8,419 nt of DNA from Deltaproteobacteria bacterium. Lineage in GTDB: Bacteria; Desulfobacterota; Desulfarculia; Adiutricales; Adiutricaceae. Positions 1 to 6,744 of the stretch are shown one piece after another. The stretch covers positions 1 through 8,419 of the forward strand of contig JAITIH010000077.1 in assembly GCA_031279525.1 (NCBI GenBank), read 5' to 3'. The position numbers were made by a program, and so were the translations under genes. Positions within the stretch are counted from its first letter, which is position 1. Each line of letters opens with the position of its first letter. The notes below the pieces were generated by a model, which was not told where the DNA came from, did not search any database, and saw only the letters and a list, made by a program, of their open reading frames with translations.

Positions 1-1681
1 GACTGTTGGCCCCGATGGCCTCGGCTGCGGCCTCGACCATGCTGCCGACGATGACCGAGTGGTGGTAGGTCCCGGGGGCGGCCAGCATGAGCTCTCGCAA
101 AATGGGCCGGTTAAGGTTCCCTAACTCCAGGAGCTTAAGGTTGGTGGTGAAACCTAAGGTCATCTCGAAGAAGGGGATTAGGCCGCTGGCCACGATGCCG
201 GAGAGCAGCCCGGAAAGAAGGGCCGCGTCCAGGTCGAAAAGGAGCTGAGAGGAGAAGACCGCCTGGCCGCTAAGGAGGGAAGCCCCAAAGACGGTCAGGC
301 AGTTGACTAAGGCCACCAACCCCGCGGCCGGGATGAGGCGGGCCCGCTCGCTCATGCGATTGAGCCGCCAGATGGCGATCATGGCCCCGTTGCAGACGTA
401 GACGAAGGCGATTAAAGAGTCCATTGGGGCGACGGCCGCGGCCGGGACGGCGCCTAAAAAAGTGACGAACAAGGTGCGTCTAAGGCCAAGGAAGGTCGCG
501 CCGATGATTGAAATGGTGGCGAAGGGCATGGCCATGAAGACGGTATGGATCTCGATGTGGTCGAAACCGCGGGAAAGGTTTTGGCCTAAGCGATTCGACG
601 ACCAGGCCATGACCAGGTTCATGAGAATCAAAAAGGCGACTAGGATTAGGTCGCGGGCGGCGAAGACGTACTTCTTGTCGAAAAAGGCGACGACCTGGGA
701 GACGGCCAGGAAAAGGACCATGACGACGAAGAGCCCTAAAGAGGACATGAGCCAGCGTCTAGGGGAGGCGGCCTCCCTTAGGGCGTTAAGCTTAAGGCTA
801 ATTAAGGGGGTGATTTTTTCGCCCTCCCTAGCCAAGAGTTCGCCCGGGGCCACGTAGTGGCGGATTTCCTTGACCGCGGCCACGGCCTGAAAGCGCTTTA
901 GCTCCAGTTTTTCGTGGTCCAAGGCCAGGTTCGGGGCCAAGGAGGCCAGGGCCAGGCGGCCCGCTAGGCGGCCGTGGGTGGAGTTGGCCTCCAAATCCAT
1001 AAGTCTCGCCCTTGAGCCCACCAAGAACTGGGCCTTAGGCCGGGTGAGCAAGGAGTCGTAAGGGACGAGGTTACTGACCCCAAGGCCTAGGCGGTCGATC
1101 TCGACATTGCGGCCAGCGTAGAGGTCGTGGTCCAGGTCGTCGGCCAAGACGCCTTGGGTTAAAAGCTCCAAGGTCAGCCAAGCCGCCGCTCTTTCCAGGC
1201 TCTCGCTAAAGCCGGCCCCCATGGCCTCGGCCAAGAGCTCGCCGCTGTCCGGGCCGCTAAAAAAAGCCTCGAATTCCTGCTTAAAGCGCTCGGGCAGATA
1301 GCCAAAGTAGACCATAAGTTCCCGGCCTTGCCGGAAGAGCTGGCGGATTTTGCCGATGGAGGCGTCGGTGGCTCGCTCGTCTAGGGTCAGGATGGGGGGA
1401 GTTTCCCGGAAAGCCTCAAGCCTAGCCGCGGCCGTGGCCAAAGGGTCGGGGACGGCGATCTCGCGGTCGGCCCGGATGGTCCGGTTGGCCACCTCGCCGA
1501 CCAGGTACCTTTCCGGGGCTGGGTTGGACAAGAGGACCGTGGTCAAGGCCACCGCGACCACGAAGGAGACCTTAAGGCCAAAGCTGGCCGGGTCGTTCAA
1601 CTTCTTGACGACGTTAAAGGGTTGGCCCGAGCGATGGCCTTTATGGGGGATGAGTTTTCCTAAGCTCTTAAGCCAATTCAT
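1..1681 (-). CDS. pgpH: PgpH-type 7TMR-HD phosphodiesterase, C-terminus cut off by the window edge
   Basis: The 560 visible codons are open to the left edge. Characterised PgpH proteins are membrane-bound phosphodiesterases that hydrolyse cyclic di-AMP in the cytoplasm; the substrate here is inferred from the family. Visible order: a basic N-terminus, one membrane segment (about residues 36-52), a long extracytoplasmic 7TMR-HDED-like region (about 55-300, including PGELLAREGEKIT at 279-291), a cluster of hydrophobic segments (about 311-505), then the family signature IPFFEMTLGFTTNLKLLEL (502-520) and the start of the HD domain, PGTYHHSVIVG (536-546). The catalytic HD dyad and metal ligands further on are outside the window. 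The ATG at 1681 is the first in-frame ATG after a stop at 1735-1733. A TTG at 1702 would add seven residues but lies in a T-rich hairpin loop. The gene follows phoH by 170 bp, a common pairing; ybeY is expected next. Confidence 0.93.
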   Translation of the reverse strand, partial: MNWLKSLGKLIPHKGHRSGQPFNVVKKLNDPASFGLKVSFVVAVALTTVLLSNPAPERYLVGEVANRTIRADREIAVPDPLATAAARLEAFRETPPILTLDERATDASIGKIRQLFRQGRELMVYFGYLPERFKQEFEAFFSGPDSGELLAEAMGAGFSESLERAAAWLTLELLTQGVLADDLDHDLYAGRNVEIDRLGLGVSNLVPYDSLLTRPKAQFLVGSRARLMDLEANSTHGRLAGRLALASLAPNLALDHEKLELKRFQAVAAVKEIRHYVAPGELLAREGEKITPLISLKLNALREAASPRRWLMSSLGLFVVMVLFLAVSQVVAFFDKKYVFAARDLILVAFLILMNLVMAWSSNRLGQNLSRGFDHIEIHTVFMAMPFATISIIGATFLGLRRTLFVTFLGAVPAAAVAPMDSLIAFVYVCNGAMIAIWRLNRMSERARLIPAAGLVALVNCLTVFGASLLSGQAVFSSQLLFDLDAALLSGLLSGIVASGLIPFFEMTLGFTTNLKLLELGNLNRPILRELMLAAPGTYHHSVIVGSMVEAAAEAIGANS

Positions 1682-1695
1682 GTTAACGTCCGCCC

Positions 1696-1712
1696 CGGCC
1701 AAAAAAAGGCCG
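1696..1712 (-). promoter_or_regulatory. Hairpin with T7 loop directly upstream of pgpH
   Basis: On the coding strand CGGCC and GGCCG (5-bp perfect stem) enclose a loop of seven T residues. The hairpin ends 14 nt before the pgpH ATG, so its 3' arm abuts the only purine-rich stretch (GGGGCGGA) that could act as ribosome binding site. It could modulate pgpH translation. The stem is short, so chance is a real alternative. Confidence 0.3.
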
Positions 1713-1789
1713 ATAGGGATCGCCGGTCGGCGTCATAAGCCGGCGGTTTTAGGGCCACTTAAAGTTAGCGGTCTTTGGTTAAGCCCGCC

Positions 1790-1808
1790 CTTGGCCTCTA
1801 AGGCCAAG
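1790..1808 (-). promoter_or_regulatory. Perfect 8-bp hairpin in the phoH-pgpH spacer
   Basis: CTTGGCCT and AGGCCAAG form an uninterrupted 8-bp stem around a 3-nt loop, 43 bp after the phoH stop and 108 bp before the pgpH start. No T-run follows it on the minus strand (the next bases are GGCGGGC), so it is not a classic intrinsic terminator. A role as a processing or mRNA-stability element between the two genes is inference. Confidence 0.5.
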
Positions 1809-1851
1809 AGCGATCCGGCCGCGATGGCCTTAGAGACCTCTGCCTGAGCCT

Positions 1852-2829
1852 TTAGGGCTTCGGGGCCCTTTTCCGCTCGTAGGCCTCCAGGATGGCCCGG
1901 ACCAGGGGGTGGCGGACCACGTCGCTTTCGGTTAGGCGACAGAAGCTAATCCCCTTGACCCCTTGGAGGATCTCCATGGCCTCTAGCAACCCGCGCTTTT
2001 GGCCCTCGGGCAGGTCGCTTTGGCCCGGATCGCCGGTCACCACGGCCCGGGAGCCGGGCCCTAGGCGGGTGAGGAACATTTTCATTTGGGCCGGGGTGGT
2101 GTTCTGGGCCTCGTCCAAGATGACGAAGGCCCCGGACAGGGTCCTGCCGCGCATGAAAGCCAAAGGGGCCACCTCCAAGATCCTTCTTTCCCAAAGCCTT
2201 TGGAACTTGTCCGGGGCCAAGAGCTCGGCTAAGGCGTCGTAAAGGGGCCTTAAATAGGGGTCGATCTTTTCGGTTAGATCCCCGGGTAGAAACCCCAGCT
2301 TCTCGCCGGCCTCGACCGCTGGCCTAGTCAAGACCAACCGCGCGGCTTCGCCTTTGGCCAGGGCCGAAAGGGCCATGGCCACGGCTAAAAAGGTCTTGCC
2401 AGTCCCGGCCGGGCCTAGGCCAAAGACGAGGTCGCATTGGCTCATGGCCGTTAAGTAGGCCTTCTGGCCTAAGGTCCTAGGGACGATTAGGCCGGATTCC
2501 AGTTGGATTCGGGCCCCTTGGAAAAACTCCTCTAAGTCGAGGTTGGGCTCTTGTTTTAGAAGGGTGGCTAAGCATTCCACCTCCCAAGGGCTGGGGGTGG
2601 CCCCGGCGATGGGCAGACGCTCTAAGGCGGCCAGGGCCTTGTGGCCCAAGGCTCTCTTTTGGGGGTCCTCGTCGACGAAGATGACCTCCTCGCCGCGTTG
2701 GCCGACCGAAAGGCCGAGGCGCTCGGCTAAGATCTTAAGGTTGCGCGAGCCTGGGCCCAAGCGGGCCCAGCGGCCCCAGCGGGCCCCGTTTTCGCCCGCT
2801 AAGGTCTCTTTGGCCGAGTCGCGAGCCAT
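1852..2829 (-). CDS. phoH: PhoH family ATPase (YbeZ-like)
   Basis: 325 residues, close to the usual length. PhoH proteins are cytoplasmic P-loop ATPases linked to RNA metabolism and, with YbeY, to ribosome and RNA maturation. Visible: Walker A GPAGTGKT at 139-146, followed by the PhoH-typical [20 protein letters not shown] (166-184 region); Walker [12 protein letters not shown] at 235-245; the [12 protein letters not shown] segment at 263-274; and the C-terminal [16 protein letters not shown] (303-318). The N-terminal approximately 110 residues match the small alpha/beta domain that precedes the ATPase core in this family, with the first 25 less conserved in appearance. The ATG at 2829 starts 3 bp after the mgtE stop, which suggests translational coupling; no strong Shine-Dalgarno is seen, only GGTGG within the end of mgtE. 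pgpH follows downstream, and the two families are functionally associated by frequent linkage. Confidence 0.96.
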   Translation of the reverse strand: MARDSAKETLAGENGARWGRWARLGPGSRNLKILAERLGLSVGQRGEEVIFVDEDPQKRALGHKALAALERLPIAGATPSPWEVECLATLLKQEPNLDLEEFFQGARIQLESGLIVPRTLGQKAYLTAMSQCDLVFGLGPAGTGKTFLAVAMALSALAKGEAARLVLTRPAVEAGEKLGFLPGDLTEKIDPYLRPLYDALAELLAPDKFQRLWERRILEVAPLAFMRGRTLSGAFVILDEAQNTTPAQMKMFLTRLGPGSRAVVTGDPGQSDLPEGQKRGLLEAMEILQGVKGISFCRLTESDVVRHPLVRAILEAYERKRAPKP

Positions 2830-2832
2830 CGC

Positions 2833-4170
2833 TTAAACCACCGCCGTGCCGATGGCCGCGTAGATGAGCAGCGAGGCCACGTCGTTGGCCGAGGTCACCA
2901 CCGGGCCCGAGGCCAGGGCCGGGTCGACGTTGACGGTCCGGAAAAACAAGGGGGTCACGGCCCCTAAAAAAGCCGAGAACAAGACGGCGGCGGCGATGGA
3001 AAGGCCCACGGCCAAGCCCAGGCGCGGGGCGTGGAGGGACCCGGCGATGGCCGTGATGGCTAGGCCAAAGACTAAAGCCATGAACAACGAGACCTTCTGC
3101 TCCATGCCTAAGCTCCGGACGATTAAGCCCGGGGCGATGCGGCCGGTGGCCAGGCCTCTGACGGTGATGGTGGCCGACTGGGAGCCCACGGCCCCGGACA
3201 GGCTCATGACCATGGGCACGAAGGCCACTAGGGCTATGGTGGCCTGAAAGGAGGCCTCGAAAAACTTTAAGATAAAGCTCGTGATTATGCCCCCGCCTAA
3301 GTTGAACAAGAGCCAAGGCAGGCGCAGCCCGGCCCGGCGAATGGCCCCGGAAGTGTAAACCTCTTCCTCCGAGGAGCCGGCCAGGCGGTAGAAATCCTTG
3401 TCCGTCTCCTCGTCGACTACGTCTATGATGTCGTCCACCGTTATGCGGCCTAAAAGGCGGTTTTGGCTGTCCACCACCGGGGCCGAGCGCACGTCGTACT
3501 TTTTAAACTTCTGGGCCACGGTCTCTTGGCCTTCGTCGACCCGGACCACTAAGGCTAAGCCAGGGGCCTTTTGGATCAGCTGGCTTAAGGTCTCGTCGGG
3601 GTAGGCCAACAAAAGGTCCTTAAGGCTCACTTCCCCCTGAAGGGCCCGGGCTTGATCCACCACGTAAATGGAGGACAAGTCGCCTAAGTCCTCGGAGGCG
3701 GCCCTGATGGCCCCGACCACGTTGGCCACGGTGTCGGAACCCGAGGCGGCCACCAGCTCCAGCTGCATGAGGCCGCCGGCCGTCTCCTCGTCGTACATCA
3801 AAAGGCGCCGGACCTCGCCGGACTCCAAAGAGCCAATGGCGTTTAAGACTTCCTCGGCCGCGTCGTCGCTAAGGTCCCCCACGATGTCGGCGGCGTCGTC
3901 GGAGTCCATCTCGGCCACCATCTGGGTCAGCTTCTCGCGAGGTAGGCCTAAGCTGACCTGGTCTCGGCTGGACTCGGACAGTTCCACCAAAACCTCGGCG
4001 GCCTGGCCGATGTCCAAAAGAGACATCACCTTGATGGTGTCTTCCATGTCCAAGGGCCCTAAGGCCTCGGCCACGTCGGCCGGGTGGAGGGCCGAAAGGA
4101 GCCCGGCTAGCTCGCTTTCCCGGCCTTCTTCTAACAAGGGCTGGAGATTGAGGATGGGCGCGGAGCTCAT
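2833..4170 (-). CDS. mgtE: MgtE magnesium transporter
   Basis: 445 residues from the chosen start, matching the family (about 450). MgtE is an inner-membrane Mg2+ channel/transporter gated by its cytoplasmic domains. In order: superhelical MgtE_N domain (about 10-130, with HPADVAEAL at 29-37, DSDDAAD at 89-95 and TAGGLM at 130-135); two CBS domains (about 137-195 and 200-258, the second with GRITVDDIIDVV); then a membrane domain of about five segments starting near 283. The signature SGAVGSQSATITVRGLATG (325-343) and the final DPALASGPVVTSANDVAS (416-433) are characteristic. D430 sits where the pore-lining selectivity aspartate of the Thermus protein lies. The frame stays open upstream to an ATG at 4254, but that stretch is low-complexity Gly/Pro/Arg. 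The ATG at 4170 has AAAGG 7 nt upstream and begins the recognisable domain, so I start there. Confidence 0.97.
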   Translation of the reverse strand: MSSAPILNLQPLLEEGRESELAGLLSALHPADVAEALGPLDMEDTIKVMSLLDIGQAAEVLVELSESSRDQVSLGLPREKLTQMVAEMDSDDAADIVGDLSDDAAEEVLNAIGSLESGEVRRLLMYDEETAGGLMQLELVAASGSDTVANVVGAIRAASEDLGDLSSIYVVDQARALQGEVSLKDLLLAYPDETLSQLIQKAPGLALVVRVDEGQETVAQKFKKYDVRSAPVVDSQNRLLGRITVDDIIDVVDEETDKDFYRLAGSSEEEVYTSGAIRRAGLRLPWLLFNLGGGIITSFILKFFEASFQATIALVAFVPMVMSLSGAVGSQSATITVRGLATGRIAPGLIVRSLGMEQKVSLFMALVFGLAITAIAGSLHAPRLGLAVGLSIAAAVLFSAFLGAVTPLFFRTVNVDPALASGPVVTSANDVASLLIYAAIGTAVV

Positions 4171-4177
4171 GGGCGGG

Positions 4178-4182
4178 CCTTT
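4178..4182 (-). promoter_or_regulatory. Ribosome binding site that decides the mgtE start
   Basis: AAAGG on the minus strand lies 7 nt before the ATG at 4170. It supports that start over the in-frame ATG at 4254, whose extra 28 residues are low-complexity and unlike MgtE. Confidence 0.6.
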
Positions 4183-4230
4183 AAGGCGAGGCCAAGGGCC
4201 CCGGGCCGGGCCAGGGCCCGGTCCCAAAGC

Positions 4231-4249
4231 CCGCGGCCCAAGGCCGCGG
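4231..4249 (-). promoter_or_regulatory. Perfect 8-bp GC hairpin in the mgtE leader
   Basis: CCGCGGCC and GGCCGCGG are perfectly complementary around a 3-nt CAA loop (TTG on the minus strand). The 3' arm ends 61 nt before the mgtE ATG. All eight pairs are G-C, so it should be very stable in RNA. No T-run follows, so a simple terminator is unlikely; an attenuation, pausing or RNA-stability role is inferred. Confidence 0.5.
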
Positions 4250-4384
4250 CCCAAGATTGGGGCCTAAAGAAAGCCGCCTTAGGCCTTGGGGCTAAAGGGC
4301 CGGCCTTAGGCCGAGGCGAGCCGTCTAAGGGCGGGCGGCCCAAAGGCGCGGCCCTACGGGCCAGGCGAGAAAGGGGCAAAGGGG

Positions 4385-5236
4385 TCACCTGGCGAGGGGG
4401 AAGACTAGTTCCAAAGGCCCTTGGGGGCCTAAAGGGCCTAAGTCCTGGCCATTCCACTCGACCCTTAGGGCTTGGCCGTCGCCGGCGATGACGGCGATGG
4501 ACTTTTGGCCGTCGAAGGTTTGGCTCTGGCCGGGCTGAAAATACACGAACCGCAAAGCCCCGTCGTCGACCAGGATCTGGCTCCAGGTGGCTTTGACGGC
4601 TCGCAAGACCAACCGGCCCCCGGCTTGGGGGGCGGCCTGGCTTTGGTCGGCGGGGCTTAGGCCGCCTAGGCTTGGGGCGGCCGAGGGGCTTAAGGGGGGC
4701 GAGGCCAATTGGCCTCCGGAGGCTGGGCTTGGGCCCGGGGACAAGCCCTGCGGCCTTGCCGGGGCGTTAAAGTTTAAAAAGGGCAAATACCCGGTCGCCA
4801 GCCGGCGAAAGGCCGGGTTTAGGAAGAAAAGGGCCACGGCCGCGGCCAGGATGAGGATGATTATCATGGCCGTAAGGCCCAAACTGCCGCCGCCGTCGTC
4901 GATGATGTCGGCCTCGACGTACTTTTTTTGGAGGGGCCGGCCTGGCGACTCCTCTTTATTGCCGGAAAGGCGCCGGTACTCGCCCAAAAAGGCCTCGGGA
5001 TCGAGGCTCATGGCCCCGGCCATGGTCTTTAAAAAACCCCTGGCGTAAACCGGGGGCAAGTGGGCGAAGCGGCCGTCCTCCATCTTGGCGATCTGATCGA
5101 TGGCGATCCGAGTCTTCGAGGCTAAGTCGTTCCTGGTCAGGCCGGCTTTTTCCCGTTCTTCCGACAAAAGCCGCCCCAAGCTTTCCAGCGAGGGACTTTC
5201 GGGGTGAGTTTTTTCGGCCACGAAAGCTCCAAACAT
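4385..5236 (-). CDS. rodZ: RodZ-like membrane protein (HTH_25, one TM segment, DUF4115)
   Basis: 283 residues with the three-part RodZ architecture: an N-terminal Cro/CI-like helix-turn-helix (about 15-85, with LLSEEREKAGLTRNDLASKT and VYARGFLKTMA), one membrane span (about 118-138), a Pro/Ser/Ala/Gly linker (about 157-205) and a C-terminal beta-rich DUF4115-type domain (about 208-283, with VKATWSQILVDDG and VEWNGQDLGPLG). In characterised RodZ the HTH faces the cytoplasm and binds MreB, while the C-terminus is periplasmic, helping to maintain rod shape. Whether this protein does so depends on an MreB system not seen here. It lies 30 bp after the surA-like gene. Start choice is uncertain: the ATG at 5236 lacks a clear ribosome binding site and sits just behind a hairpin, whereas the in-frame GTG at 5221 has GGAG 5 nt upstream. 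Confidence 0.9.
   Translation of the reverse strand: MFGAFVAEKTHPESPSLESLGRLLSEEREKAGLTRNDLASKTRIAIDQIAKMEDGRFAHLPPVYARGFLKTMAGAMSLDPEAFLGEYRRLSGNKEESPGRPLQKKYVEADIIDDGGGSLGLTAMIIILILAAAVALFFLNPAFRRLATGYLPFLNFNAPARPQGLSPGPSPASGGQLASPPLSPSAAPSLGGLSPADQSQAAPQAGGRLVLRAVKATWSQILVDDGALRFVYFQPGQSQTFDGQKSIAVIAGDGQALRVEWNGQDLGPLGPQGPLELVFPLAR
5227..5230 (-). promoter_or_regulatory. Shine-Dalgarno favouring a GTG start for the RodZ-like gene
   Basis: GGAG at 5230-5227 on the minus strand, with 5 nt to the GTG at 5221-5219. It lies inside the reading frame that begins at the ATG at 5236, so only the GTG start would use it. The shorter product would lose five residues, all outside the HTH. Confidence 0.4.
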
Positions 5237-5241
5237 TTCTG

Positions 5242-5262
5242 CCGCGCCAAAGGCAAGCGCGG
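5242..5262 (-). promoter_or_regulatory. Hairpin between the surA-like and rodZ-like genes
   Basis: CCGCGC and GCGCGG form a perfect 6-bp, all G-C stem with a 9-nt loop, filling most of the 30-bp gap between the two genes. It ends 5 nt before the ATG at 5236, where a ribosome binding site would be expected. It may separate or balance expression of the two cistrons; this role is inferred. Confidence 0.45.
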
Positions 5263-5266
5263 AAAA

Positions 5267-6337
5267 TTACAGGGAAATTCGGACGACGGCTTTACTTCTC
5301 AGTTCGGCCATCCAGGAGTCGAATTTTTGGCGCAGCTTGATCTGCTCAAGCTGGCGCCTGGCCGAGGCCCTTTCGCTATCGGAAAATTCCGAGGGTTCTT
5401 TTTTGCCTCTCCTCCTCCTCTTTTTAGGCTTTTCCGGCTCCGGGCGCTTTTCGCGCGGAGGCGGCGGGGCGGCGGACACGGTGGTCATGAGCAGGACGGC
5501 CTGGCCCCCGTTTAAGGGTTCGCTGACCTCGCCCGGGGTCAGCCGTCGGGCCACGGCCTGCAGCTGAGGCTGGAGCTCGCTCACGGTCAGGTTGTTCCCG
5601 GCGTCCCCGCCTTTGTCCTTGCCCGGGCCTTCGGAGTAGCGGGTGGCCGCCTCGGAAAAGGTCAGCCCGGCCTCGATCTCGGCCTTGATCTGCCGAGCCC
5701 GGGCCATGACCTTATTGGCTTGGGAAGGGGAGGAGGCCAAGAAAATCATGAGCACCCGGTCGTCGTCGGCCGAACCGAAGCCGGACAAAGGTCCGGGCGC
5801 GGGCCTGGGTCCCTCGCCCCTTAAAAAAGCCGTGATCTCGGCCTCGGTGACCACGATTTTGCTCATGAGCCTAAGGCCTAAGATCTTGTTCTTTAAAAGC
5901 TCAAGCTTAAGCCCGGACCGAAAGGCGGGCAGGTTGGTCCCGCCCTTGGTCAAGGAGGCCTTAAACTGCTCCGGGGTGAGTTTGTTGTCCTCCATGATGG
6001 ATTTCACGGCCTCGTCGATCTCGGCCTCTGAGACCATGATTCCTTGTCGCTTGGCATCCTGGTTGACCAGCTCTTGCTCGATCAACAGGCCTAAAACTTC
6101 TCGTTGGACGTCCCCGCCCTGGGCGACGATGGAGTCTTTCTGGGCTTGGGGGATGAGCTTCATCTGGGCTTCGAGCTCGCTTAAGGTGATGACTTCGCGG
6201 TTGACTTGGGCCACGATGCGGTCGACCACCGGGGCGGCGGAGGCCGGGGCAGCGGTCCACAGGGCCGCGGTCAAGAACGCCGCGGCCCCCGCGAGGGCCG
6301 CGATGAGCGAAGATCGGTTAGTTCGGCGTTCGCGCAT
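5267..6337 (-). CDS. surA: SurA-type periplasmic chaperone with one degenerate parvulin domain
   Basis: 356 residues. SurA proteins chaperone outer-membrane proteins across the periplasm; some parvulin domains also isomerise prolyl bonds. Visible: Arg-rich N-terminus plus hydrophobic stretch with likely cleavage after APASA (residue 34); SurA_N core beginning VDRIVAQVNREVITLSELE (38-56) and running to about 175; one parvulin domain (about 192-288) with FSEAATRYSEGPGKDKGGD (227-245) and LTPGEVSEPL (266-275); a Pro/Lys/Arg-rich segment (291-317); and a C-terminal helix (318-356). The usual RHIL and GYHII motifs of active parvulins read VLMIFL and GQAVLLM, so catalysis is doubtful and a chaperone role more likely. 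E. coli SurA has two parvulin domains; one is common elsewhere. The ATG at 6337 has AGAGGA 8 nt upstream. It appears to be the first gene of the minus-strand block. Confidence 0.92.
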   Translation of the reverse strand: MRERRTNRSSLIAALAGAAAFLTAALWTAAPASAAPVVDRIVAQVNREVITLSELEAQMKLIPQAQKDSIVAQGGDVQREVLGLLIEQELVNQDAKRQGIMVSEAEIDEAVKSIMEDNKLTPEQFKASLTKGGTNLPAFRSGLKLELLKNKILGLRLMSKIVVTEAEITAFLRGEGPRPAPGPLSGFGSADDDRVLMIFLASSPSQANKVMARARQIKAEIEAGLTFSEAATRYSEGPGKDKGGDAGNNLTVSELQPQLQAVARRLTPGEVSEPLNGGQAVLLMTTVSAAPPPPREKRPEPEKPKKRRRRGKKEPSEFSDSERASARRQLEQIKLRQKFDSWMAELRSKAVVRISL

Positions 6338-6652
6338 AGGTAAAATCCTCTGGCGGATATCTTATGGGGCCAAGCCAATCAAAGCCTTATGGCCCGCTGA
6401 CCAAGCCTTGGCGCGCTTGCGAGGGCCGGGGGTCAATGGTAATATTAAATCAGAAAAAACAATACTATAAGCGCAATTACCAAGAGGTTATTGTCTGTTT
6501 AACGCCAATGTAAGTTCCGGGCGATTCGGAAGCTTTGTTCCAATCTTATAGATTAAGGCTCTTAAAATCAAGTTTTTCGAATGCCCAGAAAATGGGGTCA
6601 AAAACGGGGGGCCCAACGGAACGAGGCTTAGGCCTCTAAGGCCGCCGCCGGG

Positions 6653-6685
6653 CCAAATTAGGCCAAAATTTGGACCAAAATTTGG
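6653..6685. repeat. Three tandem near-palindromic units, candidate operator
   Basis: CCAAATTAGG (6653-6662), CCAAAATTTGG (6663-6673) and CCAAAATTTGG (6675-6685). The last two are identical 11-bp units of CCAAA-N-TTTGG symmetry, 12 bp apart from start to start. The array ends one base before the candidate -35 element and 59 bp before the start codon of the HTH gene. This placement suits a repressor or autoregulator site; binding by the adjacent protein is inference. Confidence 0.5.
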
Positions 6686-6686
6686 C

Positions 6687-6715
6687 TTGATTAAATTTCT
6701 CAAAGGCTATATTGT
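6687..6715 (+). promoter_or_regulatory. Candidate promoter of the small HTH gene
   Basis: TTGATT (6687-6692) could serve as -35, with TATATT (6708-6713, 15-bp spacing) or TATTGT (6710-6715, 17-bp spacing) as -10. Neither pair is ideal. The stretch is clearly more AT-rich than the coding sequence and lies between the tandem repeats and the ribosome binding site. Confidence 0.35.
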
Positions 6716-6725
6716 AAATATTCAT

Positions 6726-6732
6726 AAAGGAG
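6726..6732 (+). promoter_or_regulatory. Strong Shine-Dalgarno of the small HTH gene
   Basis: AAAGGAG is a near-perfect anti-16S match, 12 nt ahead of the ATG at 6745. The spacing is on the long side, but no other start codon lies closer in frame, and this site strongly supports the gene being translated. Confidence 0.65.
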
Positions 6733-6744
6733 CGTTAGACCAAT

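Larger units (their letters stand above)
4171..4384 (-). other. GC-rich structured spacer upstream of mgtE
   Basis: This 214-bp gap between the rodZ-like stop and the mgtE start is dominated by GGCC-rich words. Two strong hairpins can form: CCGCGGCC-CAA-GGCCGCGG at 4231-4249 (8 bp) and CCGGGCC with GGCCCGG at 4201-4221 (7 bp, 7-nt loop). A 12-bp direct repeat CCGCGGCCCAAG occurs at 4231-4242 and 4244-4255, and CCTTAGGCC occurs at 4277-4285 and 4303-4311. Open frames cross it but encode only low-complexity Gly/Pro/Arg, so I read it as non-coding leader or spacer. I do not recognise the M-box or any other known magnesium riboswitch here. Confidence 0.55.
6338..6744. other. Divergent intergenic control region
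   Basis: This 407-bp gap lies between the divergent surA-like gene and the small HTH gene. Nearest surA there is a GC-rich leader containing the palindrome CCAAGCCTTGG (6401-6411), preceded by an AT-rich stretch at about 6438-6480 where a minus-strand promoter is likely, though I find no clean -35/-10 pair. The plus-strand side holds a weak stem CTTAG-GCCT-CTAAG (6627-6640), tandem CCAAAATTTGG units (6653-6685) and an AT-rich promoter candidate. A 71-codon minus-strand frame at 6703-6488 runs through it, but it reads through these repeats and resembles nothing, so I do not call it a gene. Confidence 0.6.

Noticed and set aside
2735..3316. 193-codon minus-strand open frame overlapping mgtE and phoH
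   Set aside because: It is in another frame over conserved coding sequence and is His/Arg/Gly-rich without any recognisable domain.
4171..4254. 28-residue N-terminal extension of MgtE from the ATG at 4254
   Set aside because: The extension is low-complexity Gly/Pro/Arg, unlike MgtE, and the internal ATG at 4170 has a better ribosome binding site.
3668..4267. 199-codon plus-strand open frame opposite mgtE
   Set aside because: Its composition follows from the complementary strand of MgtE; no domain or ribosome binding site is visible.
5643..6470. 275-codon plus-strand open frame opposite the surA-like gene
   Set aside because: It is antisense to a clearly recognisable protein, has Ser/Ala-rich nonsense composition and extends into the intergenic promoter region.
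6488..6703. 71-codon minus-strand open frame in the divergent intergenic region
   Set aside because: It runs through the tandem CCAAAATTTGG repeats, lacks a convincing ribosome binding site and resembles no family.
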